Shown here piece after piece: positions 8,063-14,491 of a stretch of 23,394 nucleotides of DNA. This DNA comes from an uncultured Clostridia bacterium (GTDB lineage Bacteria; Bacillota_A; Clostridia; Oscillospirales; Oscillospiraceae): contig CASEPH010000275.1 of NCBI GenBank assembly GCA_949289625.1, forward strand, positions 1-23,394, read 5' to 3'. The first letter of the stretch is position 1. Every line of letters begins with the position of its first letter. Below the pieces are notes generated by a model. The model did not search any database and was not told the DNA's origin. It worked only from the letters and a program-made list of their open reading frames with translations. A program made the translations under genes and the position numbers.

Positions 8063-8572
8063 ATGAATCCTGATTCTGTCCCTGTCATCACCTTTGTGGG
8101 GAAATCCGGCACAGGAAAAACCACGTTTCTCGAAAAATTGATTCCCGTTTTAAAGGCAAACGGCCTGCGTCTGGCAGTGCTGAAACACGACGCCCATCAC
8201 TTTGAAATGGACAAGCCCGGAAAAGATACCTACCGCTTTACCGCAGCAGGGGCTGACGTAGTGACCATATCCAACCGCGAGAAATTTGCCTTGATCGAAC
8301 GCCCCCAGGAAGAGCTTTCTCTGAGGGAGATCATCTCCCGTCTGCCTCAGGTGGATCTGGTTTTGACAGAGGGCTACAAAAAAAGCCATTATCCTAAGAT
8401 CGAGATCCACAGGGCGGTCCTTCAGCGACCGCTGATCGCACCGCCGGAACAGCTGTTGGCCATCATGACGGACGAGCCACTGGATGTTCCCATACGTCAA
8501 TTGGCACTGGAGGACACTGCCGGGTGCGCAGCCTTGATTTTGGACTATCTCTCCCGTTTTCAGCAGCCTTAG
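8063..8572 (+). CDS. mobB: MobB, molybdopterin-guanine dinucleotide biosynthesis GTPase
   Basis: A 169-residue P-loop protein of the MobB family, which helps MobA attach GMP to molybdopterin to make the guanine dinucleotide cofactor. The P-loop is GKSGTGKTT (about 13-21). KHDAHHFEMDKPGKDTYR is the typical MobB switch region, and DLVLTEGYK is the conserved Walker B-like strand. I chose ATG 8063 because AAAGGAG lies eight bases upstream. An in-frame ATG at 8045 overlapping the MocR stop would add six residues but has no good ribosome site. No other molybdenum cofactor gene or molybdoenzyme is in the window, so the pairing with the MocR regulator stands alone here. Confidence 0.88.
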   Translation: MNPDSVPVITFVGKSGTGKTTFLEKLIPVLKANGLRLAVLKHDAHHFEMDKPGKDTYRFTAAGADVVTISNREKFALIERPQEELSLREIISRLPQVDLVLTEGYKKSHYPKIEIHRAVLQRPLIAPPEQLLAIMTDEPLDVPIRQLALEDTAGCAALILDYLSRFQQP

Positions 8573-8928
8573 CGCTTGGATTTCCCTTCTAGTTGTATAT
8601 TATTTCATTCTTCGTTATTTTTCTGCATATATATGTTTTTCCTGTGGAACTTTTGTGTCCTTTTGTCGATTTAGCGCTTTTTGCACTGGTTTTTTTCGGT
8701 TTTACGCCATTTTTGTCTTTCTATCGCGGACACTTGTTCTTAATTGTTAACATTTTTTGCCGATTCTTCTGTCAATTCATACTAAATGAATCTGCCGAAT
8801 TTGGAAAAAAACTATTGTTTTTTCATAAAACCTATGCTATTATCCCTATAGCAGATGTCTCTCTGCAGCAATCATGGCGCTGCCCAAACACTGCGCCGTG
8901 AAATTCACGATCGAAGGAGATCTTTACA
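8573..8928. other. AT-rich intergenic control region upstream of mglB
   Basis: A 356-bp gap, T-rich on the plus strand, that contrasts sharply with the G+C-rich genes on both sides. It holds the mglB promoter and an untranslated leader with small palindromes: GTGAAATTCAC at 8898-8908, and GGCGC/GCGCC arms at 8876-8880 and 8893-8897. The word TTAGCGCTT occurs twice (8569-8577 and 8671-8679). I found no clear catabolite-response (CRE) box. A 102-codon open frame at 8593-8901 has T-rich low-complexity content and no ribosome site, so I do not call it a gene. Confidence 0.6.
8815..8843 (+). promoter_or_regulatory. Strong extended -10 promoter of the mgl operon
   Basis: -35 TTGTTT (8815-8820), an exact 17-bp spacer, then -10 TATTAT (8838-8843) preceded by TGC, an extended -10 element. 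Transcription would start near 8850, giving a leader of about 79 nt before mglB. Confidence 0.75.
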
Positions 8929-10086
8929 ATGAACATGAAAAAATTCCTTGCAATGCTTCTGGCACTTTGCATGATCCTTTCCATGGCCGCCTGCGGTTCT
9001 TCGGAAGGCTCTACTGCTGCCGAAAGCACCGGCGAAACCTCTGCTGAGGCAGCCGGCTCCACTGCGGACACCGCTACCGCATCCGGCGGCGAAGTTTCCG
9101 TTTTCTATTACACCTACGCGGATACATACATCTCCAGTGTCCGTGACGCTCTGGATACTGCTCTGACCAATGCTGGCGTTACCTTTACGGATTATGATGC
9201 CAACGGCAGCCAGACCACCCAGACTGAGCTGATCCAGACCGCTATCTCCAAGGGCTCCTCCATGCTGATCGTCAACCTGGTTGACTCCGGTTCTGAGGAT
9301 GCCGCCACCAACATCATCAACATGGCCAAGGAGAAGGACATTCCCGTGATCTTCTTCAACCGTGCTGTCAGCACCGCTGAGGACGGCGGCGAGGCTGTGG
9401 TCTCCAGCTATGAAAAGTGCGTATTTGTCGGCACCGACTATGAGATGGCCGGCCATATGCAGGGCCAGATGATTGGTCAGTATCTGGTGGACAACTTTGA
9501 CGCTGTAGATCTCAACGGCGACGGAAAGATCTCCTATGTCATGTTCAAGGGCGACGAGGCCAACGCAGAAGCGATTGCCCGTACCCAGTATGGCGTAGAG
9601 GATGCGGATGCCATACTCACCGAGGCTGGCAAGCCCGCTCTGGAGTTCTATGATTCCGCCAACAGCAGCAAGTATCTGGTTGACCAGAACGGTACCTGGT
9701 CCGCTCAGGCTGCAACGGATTATATGCAGACCATCCTGTCTCAGTATTCCGAGGCCAACGGCAACATGGTCGAGCTGGTTATCGCCAACAACGACGACAT
9801 GGCTCTGGGCGCCATCTCCGCGCTGCAGAACGCCGGTTACAACAAAGAGGGCGGCACCTACATCCCCGTATTTGGCGTAGACGCCACTGACGCCGCTAAG
9901 GAGAAGATTGCTGACGGTTCCATGACCGGTACCATTAAGCAGGACGCTGAGGGCATGGCCAACACCATCTCCCAGATCGCCCAGAACTTCCAGGGCGGCA
10001 AGTCCACCTTTGACGGCGTGGACTCCAACAATGTGGTGGGCACCTGGCGTGTAAACATCCCCTACGCTACCTACACCGGCGAATAA
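8929..10086 (+). CDS. mglB: MglB-type galactose/glucose-binding lipoprotein of an ABC transporter
   Basis: A 385-residue substrate-binding lipoprotein. The signal peptide ends in a lipobox, LSMAAC, with Cys22 as the lipidated residue, so it is anchored outside the membrane. A low-complexity Ala/Ser/Thr/Glu linker (about 23-52) leads to a periplasmic-binding protein type 1 fold. DLNGDGKIS (from D194) matches the EF-hand-like calcium loop that marks MglB over RbsB or XylF. Residues corresponding to known glucose/galactose contacts remain in YADTY, FFNR, TWSAQ, ANNDDM and FGVDA. Some contacts seem changed against E. coli MglB (compared from memory): HPD is replaced by NAE, and the Asn of the last loop by Gln in KQDAEG. 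Start ATG 8929 follows AAGGAG by nine bases. A large hairpin follows before mglA. Confidence 0.92.
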   Translation: MNMKKFLAMLLALCMILSMAACGSSEGSTAAESTGETSAEAAGSTADTATASGGEVSVFYYTYADTYISSVRDALDTALTNAGVTFTDYDANGSQTTQTELIQTAISKGSSMLIVNLVDSGSEDAATNIINMAKEKDIPVIFFNRAVSTAEDGGEAVVSSYEKCVFVGTDYEMAGHMQGQMIGQYLVDNFDAVDLNGDGKISYVMFKGDEANAEAIARTQYGVEDADAILTEAGKPALEFYDSANSSKYLVDQNGTWSAQAATDYMQTILSQYSEANGNMVELVIANNDDMALGAISALQNAGYNKEGGTYIPVFGVDATDAAKEKIADGSMTGTIKQDAEGMANTISQIAQNFQGGKSTFDGVDSNNVVGTWRVNIPYATYTGE

Positions 10087-10092
10087 GAGATC

Positions 10093-10140
10093 ATTTGCGA
10101 CAACTGCAGCCGCGCTTCTATGCGCGGCTGCCTTGCAAAT
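10093..10140 (+). other. Large intercistronic hairpin between mglB and mglA
   Basis: A perfect 10-bp stem, GCAGCCGCGC (10106-10115) with GCGCGGCTGC (10122-10131), and a 6-nt loop. It is flanked by outer arms ATTTGC (10093-10098) and GCAAAT (10135-10140). No T run follows, so it is not a normal terminator. It more likely protects the mglB transcript from 3' decay or attenuates expression, giving more binding protein than ATPase and permease. Confidence 0.75.
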
Positions 10141-10162
10141 CAGTATGTAGGAGGCGAAATAA

Positions 10163-11695
10163 TTGGAAGGCAATGTAACCCAATCCCCGCAGCAGTCTGG
10201 TGACGCACCCGTTCTTCTGCGGATGGAAGGTATTTCAAAATCATTTCCCGGCGTCAAGGCCCTGGACAACGTCTCTCTGACGGTCCGGGCGGGTACAGTT
10301 CATGCCCTGATGGGCGAAAATGGCGCCGGAAAATCCACCCTGATGAAGTGTCTCTTCGGTGTTTATAGCAAAGACTCCGGCCATATTTATCTGGAGGGCA
10401 AGGAGATCAACTTCAAGAACTCCAAGGACGCTCTGGAAAACGGTGTGGCCATGGTTCATCAGGAGCTGAATCAAGCCCTTAAGCGCAACGTCATGGACAA
10501 CATCTGGCTGGGCCGCTATCCTAAGAGCGGCCTGTTGGTCTCCGAACGGAAAATGTATCAGGATACCATGACCGTATTCAAGGACTTGGACATCGACGTC
10601 AATCCCAGAACCATTATGAGCACCATGCCCGTCTCTCAGCGGCAGATGGTGGAGATCGCCAAGGCGGTTTCCTTCCACTCCAAGGTCATTGTGTTCGACG
10701 AACCCACCTCCTCCCTCACCGAAGCAGAGGTGGAGCACCTGTTTAAGATCATCAATATGCTTCGGGATCGTGGCTGCGGCATTATCTATATTTCTCACAA
10801 AATGGATGAGATCCTCCGGATCTCCGACGACATTACCGTCATGCGTGACGGTACCTGGGTCGCCACGGAACCGGTAGAGAATATGACCATGGAAAAGATC
10901 ATTAAGCTCATGGTCGGCCGCGAACTTACCAATCGTTTCCCACCCAAGGACAATGTGATCAGCACCGATGTGTCTCTGTCCGTCGAAAATCTGACCGGGC
11001 TATACTCCAATTTGAAGGACGTATCCTTCCAGGCTCACGCAGGCGAGATCCTGGGCATTGCCGGCCTGGACGGTTCTGGCCGGACAGAAACCCTGGAAAC
11101 CATTTTTGGCGTGGCCACCCGGAAAAGTGGTACCATCCATCTCCACGGCAGAGAGGTCAAAAATCATTCTGCCCGGGAAGCTGTGGCCAACGGTTTCGCC
11201 CTTTTGACAGAGGAACGCCGGGCCACCGGTATCTTCGGTATTTTGAACATTCGGGAGAATACCACAATTTCCAGCCTGAAAAAATACCTGCACCTCGGTC
11301 TATTAAGCGCCAACGCCATGAAAAAAAGCACAGATTGGTCCATTGACGCCATGCGCATCAAAACCCCCAATCAGGGGACAAAGATTCGTTCCCTTTCCGG
11401 CGGCAACCAGCAGAAGGTCATTCTGGGCCGCTGGCTGCTGACCGAACCGGAAATCCTGCTTTTGGACGAGCCTACCCGCGGCATTGATGTAGGCGCAAAA
11501 TACGAAATCTATCAGCTGATCATCGATCTTGCAAAACAGGGCAAGACCGTTATCATGGTTTCCTCGGAAATGCCTGAGCTTTTGGGCGTCTGTGACCGGG
11601 TTCTTGTTATGTCCGGCGGCCGTCTGGCCGGCGAAGTGGATGCCAAAACCGCCACGCAGGAAGAAATCATGACTTTGGCAGCAAAATACGCTTAA
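10163..11695 (+). CDS. mglA: MglA, sugar ABC transporter tandem ATPase
   Basis: A 510-residue ATP-binding protein with two fused ABC domains, as in the MglA/RbsA/XylG family that powers monosaccharide import. Domain 1 (about 15-250) has Walker [10 protein letters not shown] (51-59), the signature VSQRQ and Walker [11 protein letters not shown]. Domain 2 (about 265-505) has a degenerate Walker [10 protein letters not shown] (about 301), signature LSGGNQQ (about 411) and Walker [13 protein letters not shown]. Arg replacing Lys in the second P-loop is normal for the family, so only one site is expected to hydrolyse ATP in the usual way. The start is TTG at 10163, eight bases after AGGAGG (10149-10154). 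There is no suitable ATG nearby. mglC follows after 15 bp. Confidence 0.93.
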   Translation: MEGNVTQSPQQSGDAPVLLRMEGISKSFPGVKALDNVSLTVRAGTVHALMGENGAGKSTLMKCLFGVYSKDSGHIYLEGKEINFKNSKDALENGVAMVHQELNQALKRNVMDNIWLGRYPKSGLLVSERKMYQDTMTVFKDLDIDVNPRTIMSTMPVSQRQMVEIAKAVSFHSKVIVFDEPTSSLTEAEVEHLFKIINMLRDRGCGIIYISHKMDEILRISDDITVMRDGTWVATEPVENMTMEKIIKLMVGRELTNRFPPKDNVISTDVSLSVENLTGLYSNLKDVSFQAHAGEILGIAGLDGSGRTETLETIFGVATRKSGTIHLHGREVKNHSAREAVANGFALLTEERRATGIFGILNIRENTTISSLKKYLHLGLLSANAMKKSTDWSIDAMRIKTPNQGTKIRSLSGGNQQKVILGRWLLTEPEILLLDEPTRGIDVGAKYEIYQLIIDLAKQGKTVIMVSSEMPELLGVCDRVLVMSGGRLAGEVDAKTATQEEIMTLAAKYA

Positions 11696-11710
11696 GAGGA
11701 GGAGCATCCC

Positions 11711-12793
11711 GTGGCCGAAAACAACGTATCCGTAAAGAAGAAAAATTCGCTCCATGCCAGGTGGGAGCATTTCAAATCATTATCCAAGCGGGATAAACAA
11801 CGAACCATTGTGGACATTTTGTTCAACAATGCCATGTATATCATTATTGTCTTGGCGATTATTTTCATCGCCATTCGTGTTCCGGAGTTCATCGCCCCGT
11901 CGTCCATCGTCAATATTATCTCCCTGACGGCGGCAAAGCTGCCCATCGCGCTGGGCATCGCTGGCTGTATTGTCCTTACCGGTACCGATATTTCCGCAGG
12001 CCGGGCCGTAGGTCTTTCCGCCTGTATCTCCGCTTCCCTTTTGACCACTACCAACAAGATCTTCCCGGGCATGGACGTCATGCCTCTGCCCTTGGTCTTT
12101 GTAATTATCCTTGCCGTGGGCGCCGTCATCGGCCTGGTGAACGGCTTCTCCGTGGCAAAGTTTAAGCTGCATCCCTTTATCGTCACCCTGTCCACACAGC
12201 TCATCATCTACGGCACCATTTTGCTGTACCTCAAGATGGGCGAAAACAACGGCCAGACCCTCTCCGGACTTTCCGAGGGCTATCGGAATCTGGTGGCAGG
12301 CGCCCTGTTCACTGTGGGCAACGTGGCTATTCCCCGTTATGTGCTCTATGCCGTAATTTTGACTGCTCTCATGTGGGTCATTTGGAACAAGACCACCTTC
12401 GGCAAGAATATGTTCGCCGTGGGCTCCAACGAAGAGGCTGCCAATGTCTCCGGCGTTAATGTGACCGCCACCATCATCATGGTCTTTGTGCTGGCAGGTA
12501 TTATGTACGGTATCACCGGCTTCTTTGACGGCGCCCGTATCGCCTCTGTCAACGCCAACACCGGCCTAAACTACGAGTGCGACGCCATCGCAGCCTGCGT
12601 CATTGGCGGCGTCTCCTTCGTCGGTGGTATTGGTAGAATCAGCGGCATCGTGGTTGGCGTGCTGCTGCTGCAGATTATTTTCACTGGTCTAAACTTCCTG
12701 TCCGTGGATCAGAACGCCCTCTATATCATCAAGGGCTTGGTCATTTTGGTGGCCTGCGCCATCGATATGCGGAAGTATCTGGTCCGTAAGTAA
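11711..12793 (+). CDS. mglC: MglC, sugar ABC transporter permease
   Basis: A 360-residue integral membrane protein of the branched-chain/ribose-type permease family. It forms the translocation path for the sugar delivered by MglB. Many hydrophobic segments are visible. The family's conserved stretches include LTGTDISAGRAVGLSAC early on, VNGFSVAKFKLHPFIVTLS in the middle, and IGGVSFVGGIGRISG near the end; GTDIS rather than GGIDLS is characteristic of MglC. The N-terminal 45 residues are Lys-rich and cytoplasmic. The start is GTG at 11711, behind GAGGAGG with a spacing of about eight bases. The stop codon TAA shares its last base with the start of the next gene (TAATG), implying translational coupling. 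Confidence 0.93.
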   Translation: MAENNVSVKKKNSLHARWEHFKSLSKRDKQRTIVDILFNNAMYIIIVLAIIFIAIRVPEFIAPSSIVNIISLTAAKLPIALGIAGCIVLTGTDISAGRAVGLSACISASLLTTTNKIFPGMDVMPLPLVFVIILAVGAVIGLVNGFSVAKFKLHPFIVTLSTQLIIYGTILLYLKMGENNGQTLSGLSEGYRNLVAGALFTVGNVAIPRYVLYAVILTALMWVIWNKTTFGKNMFAVGSNEEAANVSGVNVTATIIMVFVLAGIMYGITGFFDGARIASVNANTGLNYECDAIAACVIGGVSFVGGIGRISGIVVGVLLLQIIFTGLNFLSVDQNALYIIKGLVILVACAIDMRKYLVRK

Positions 12794-13161
12794 TGATGGA
12801 GCAGCAGAATCCTCAGAATTCGCCGCGGCAGCTGCGAGGACTGTACCGGCATGTCAAGATTTCCGTTCATACCTTGAACATCGTCATCATCGTTGGAATT
12901 CTGGCCCTGATCATTGCGGTGATTTGGGCGTTGAAAACCGGCGGCTACCATGTGACCTTTGATTCCCAGGGCGGCACTGATGTGACCTATCAGGAGCTTC
13001 GATACGGAGATCTGGTGACGGAACCCGAAGTCCCAACACGCGAAGGCTACACCTTCGCCGGATGGTATCAGGATGAAGGCTACAATCTCCCTTGGGACTT
13101 TGAAACCAGCATCGTCAGCAGCGATCTGACTCTTTATGCCAAGTGGATTCCGGACTCATAG
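12793..13161 (+). CDS. Small membrane protein with one InlB-type (Listeria-Bacteroides) repeat
   Basis: A 122-residue protein with one membrane segment (about 27-49) and an outside-facing domain (about 53-119). The domain matches the InlB B-repeat/Listeria-Bacteroides repeat pattern: HVTFDSQGGTDV, then YGDLVTEPEVPTREGYTFAGWY, then LTLYAKW at the end. Such repeats are usually found in tandem in large surface proteins; a single copy on a small membrane anchor is unusual. The start overlaps the mglC stop (TAATG), so it is the fourth gene of the mgl operon. A second ATG directly follows at 12796 and could be used instead. Its role with the transporter is unknown: an external binding or docking module near the permease, or a surface sensor, would fit. 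Confidence 0.85.
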   Translation: MMEQQNPQNSPRQLRGLYRHVKISVHTLNIVIIVGILALIIAVIWALKTGGYHVTFDSQGGTDVTYQELRYGDLVTEPEVPTREGYTFAGWYQDEGYNLPWDFETSIVSSDLTLYAKWIPDS

Positions 13162-13168
13162 GACCTAT

Positions 13169-13195
13169 CTGGGCTTCCGTATTGCGGAAGCCCAG
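13169..13195 (+). terminator. Probable terminator of the mgl operon
   Basis: A perfect 11-bp stem, CTGGGCTTCCG (13169-13179) with CGGAAGCCCAG (13185-13195), and a 5-nt loop, followed within four bases by a short T run. It sits between the InlB-repeat gene and the DUF523 gene. The short T run means some read-through into DUF523 is likely, and no separate promoter for DUF523 is obvious. Confidence 0.65.
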
Positions 13196-13217
13196 ACGTT
13201 TTAAAGGAGTGTATTTC

Positions 13218-13655
13218 ATGAAAGCCATGCTGGTAAGCGCCTGCCTACTGGGTTGTCCCTGCAAATACAGTGGCGGCGATAATCTGTGCCCGGAAGTTCT
13301 CGCATTGCAGGGGCAGTTTCATTTGGTCCCCATCTGCCCCGAACAGATGGGTGGTTTGCCCACGCCCCGCCCTCCCGCTGAGCGGCAAAGCACCCGGGTC
13401 ATCGCCAAGACCGGCACGGATGTCACCGCCCAATACATGGCCGGGGCCCAGGCCGCTCTGTCGCTGGCCCAGCGTTTTTCCTGCGCGGGAGCCATCCTAA
13501 AGGCCAGGAGTCCCTCCTGCGGCTGCGGTGAGATTTATGACGGCAGTTTTGGTGGAATCAAGATTCCCGGGAACGGCGTCACTACAGACCTCTTGCTGTC
13601 CTACGGGATTCCGGTCTATACGGAGGAAACCTTGGACATGCTCCCAACGCCGTAA
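13218..13655 (+). CDS. DUF523 family protein (related to thiouracil desulfurase TudS)
   Basis: A 145-residue cytoplasmic protein of the DUF523 family. The family signatures are all present: VSACLLGCPCKYSGG at the start, ICPEQMGGLPTPRPPAE in the middle and LKARSPSCGCG later. Cysteines in the SACL (C9), ICPE (C40) and SPSCG (C101) motifs correspond to positions that hold an Fe-S cluster in the characterised member TudS, which removes sulphur from 2-thiouracil. That activity is therefore possible but not shown here. I chose ATG 13218, behind AAAGGAG with good spacing. The frame extends upstream without a stop, but that part overlaps the terminator and the previous gene. It lies just upstream of the mntP promoter. 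Confidence 0.87.
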   Translation: MKAMLVSACLLGCPCKYSGGDNLCPEVLALQGQFHLVPICPEQMGGLPTPRPPAERQSTRVIAKTGTDVTAQYMAGAQAALSLAQRFSCAGAILKARSPSCGCGEIYDGSFGGIKIPGNGVTTDLLLSYGIPVYTEETLDMLPTP

Positions 13656-13671
13656 AAAAACATTTCCTCCC

Positions 13672-13700
13672 TTGACGCAGCAGGAAAAACATGCTATATT
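13672..13700 (+). promoter_or_regulatory. Sigma-A promoter of the mntP riboswitch transcript
   Basis: -35 TTGACG (13672-13677), an exact 17-bp spacer, then a TGC-extended -10 TATATT (13695-13700). Transcription should start near 13707, at the 5' edge of the riboswitch. The -35 lies 16 bp after the DUF523 stop. Confidence 0.8.
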
Positions 13701-13705
13701 AAACG

Positions 13706-13826
13706 AGCTAAGGGAGTAGTCAGCGTCGATAGCGGCGTGATGGAGCCAACATCCTGGACACTTTTGTGACCTGGCTTCGTATGAAATGACGAGACTTATC
13801 TGTATGGACAGGTAGGTCTCTTTTTT
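13706..13826 (+). promoter_or_regulatory. yybP-ykoY manganese riboswitch with terminator, controlling mntP
   Basis: The leader has the yybP-ykoY hallmarks: AAGGGAGTAG near the 5' end, a central stretch with CAACATCCTGG and ACCTGGC arms, and ATGACGAGACTTA near the 3' end. These RNAs bind Mn2+ and switch on manganese exporters, matching the gene just downstream. The last part is an intrinsic terminator: a 13-bp stem (13791-13803 with 13808-13820, two G-U pairs), a 4-nt loop and six T (13821-13826). TAAG near the 5' end can pair with CTTA (13795-13798), which also belongs to the terminator's 5' arm. Metal binding would favour that closing helix and block termination. The start and end of the aptamer are estimated by eye. 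Confidence 0.85.
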
Positions 13827-13857
13827 ATTGTCTGATCTACGGGGGGAATGCTCACAG

Positions 13858-14421
13858 ATGAATTTATTTGATCTCTTGCTTTTGGCTTTGGCGCTGAGTA
13901 TGGACGCTTTTGCGGTGTCGATCTGTAAGGGACTGTCCGTGGGAAAGCTCCAATGGAAACATGCGCTGCTCTGCGGCGTCTATTTCGGTGGTTTTCAGGC
14001 CCTGATGCCGCTGCTGGGCTGGCTTTTGGGCAGCCAGTTCCAGGCGTTGATCACCAACGTAGATCACTGGATTGCCTTCCTGCTGCTGGGGGTTATCGGC
14101 TTTAATATGGTTCGAGAATCCAGATCTCAGGAGGAGGAATGTCCCAACGATTCCTTTCATGTTCGTACCATGCTTCCCCTTGCAATCGCCACCAGCATTG
14201 ACGCATTGGCGATAGGCGTGACCTTCGCATTTCTCGACGTAGATATTCTCCCTGCCGTCAGTTTTATTGGCGTGATCACTTTTCTATGTTCCGCGGTGGG
14301 CGTCAAGATCGGTAATGTGTTTGGCCTGAAATTTAAATCCAAAGCCGAACTGTTTGGCGGCATTGTTCTCATGCTCATTGGATTAAAGATTCTCGTGGAT
14401 CATCTGTTTTTTGGCGGCTGA
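13858..14421 (+). CDS. mntP: MntP, manganese efflux pump
   Basis: A 187-residue membrane protein of the MntP (YebN) family, which exports manganese when it is in excess. Six hydrophobic segments are visible in two repeats. Each repeat has the family's conserved acidic motif: SMDAF with Asp16 in the first and SIDALAIG with Asp115 in the second, plus GFQALMPLLGW. The start is ATG 13858, ten bases after GGGGGGA (13841-13847). A TTG at 13828 is in frame but lies at the terminator's T run, so I reject it. Control by a manganese riboswitch just upstream independently supports the assignment. The stop lies inside an inverted repeat. Confidence 0.95.
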   Translation: MNLFDLLLLALALSMDAFAVSICKGLSVGKLQWKHALLCGVYFGGFQALMPLLGWLLGSQFQALITNVDHWIAFLLLGVIGFNMVRESRSQEEECPNDSFHVRTMLPLAIATSIDALAIGVTFAFLDVDILPAVSFIGVITFLCSAVGVKIGNVFGLKFKSKAELFGGIVLMLIGLKILVDHLFFGG

Positions 14422-14440
14422 TTCATAAGCCGCCAAAAAA
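14407..14440. other. Inverted repeat spanning the mntP stop codon
   Basis: Perfect 13-bp arms, TTTTTTGGCGGCT (14407-14419) and AGCCGCCAAAAAA (14428-14440), with an 8-nt loop. The left arm contains the last mntP codons, and the stop codon begins at its edge. The T run is on the 5' side of the stem and no T run follows, so it is not a normal terminator. It may protect the mntP mRNA end or reduce read-through to the ATPase gene. Confidence 0.6.
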
Positions 14441-14491
14441 GCGGGAATCTAAATCATAGGTATATCCACTCATTTTCGTAGGAGGTTCCGT

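Noticed and set aside
8593..8901. A 102-codon plus-strand open frame upstream of mglB
   Set aside because: It lies in T-rich DNA, encodes a Phe/Leu-rich low-complexity product, has no ribosome site, and overlaps the mglB promoter and leader.
8573..8928. Catabolite-response (CRE) site for the mgl operon
   Set aside because: I found no match good enough to the usual CRE pattern. The AGCGCT words are short and lack the expected flanks.
8905..10269. A 454-codon minus-strand frame opposite mglB and the start of mglA
   Set aside because: Long antisense frames are common in G+C-rich genes. mglB has a clear signal peptide, family motifs and ribosome site.
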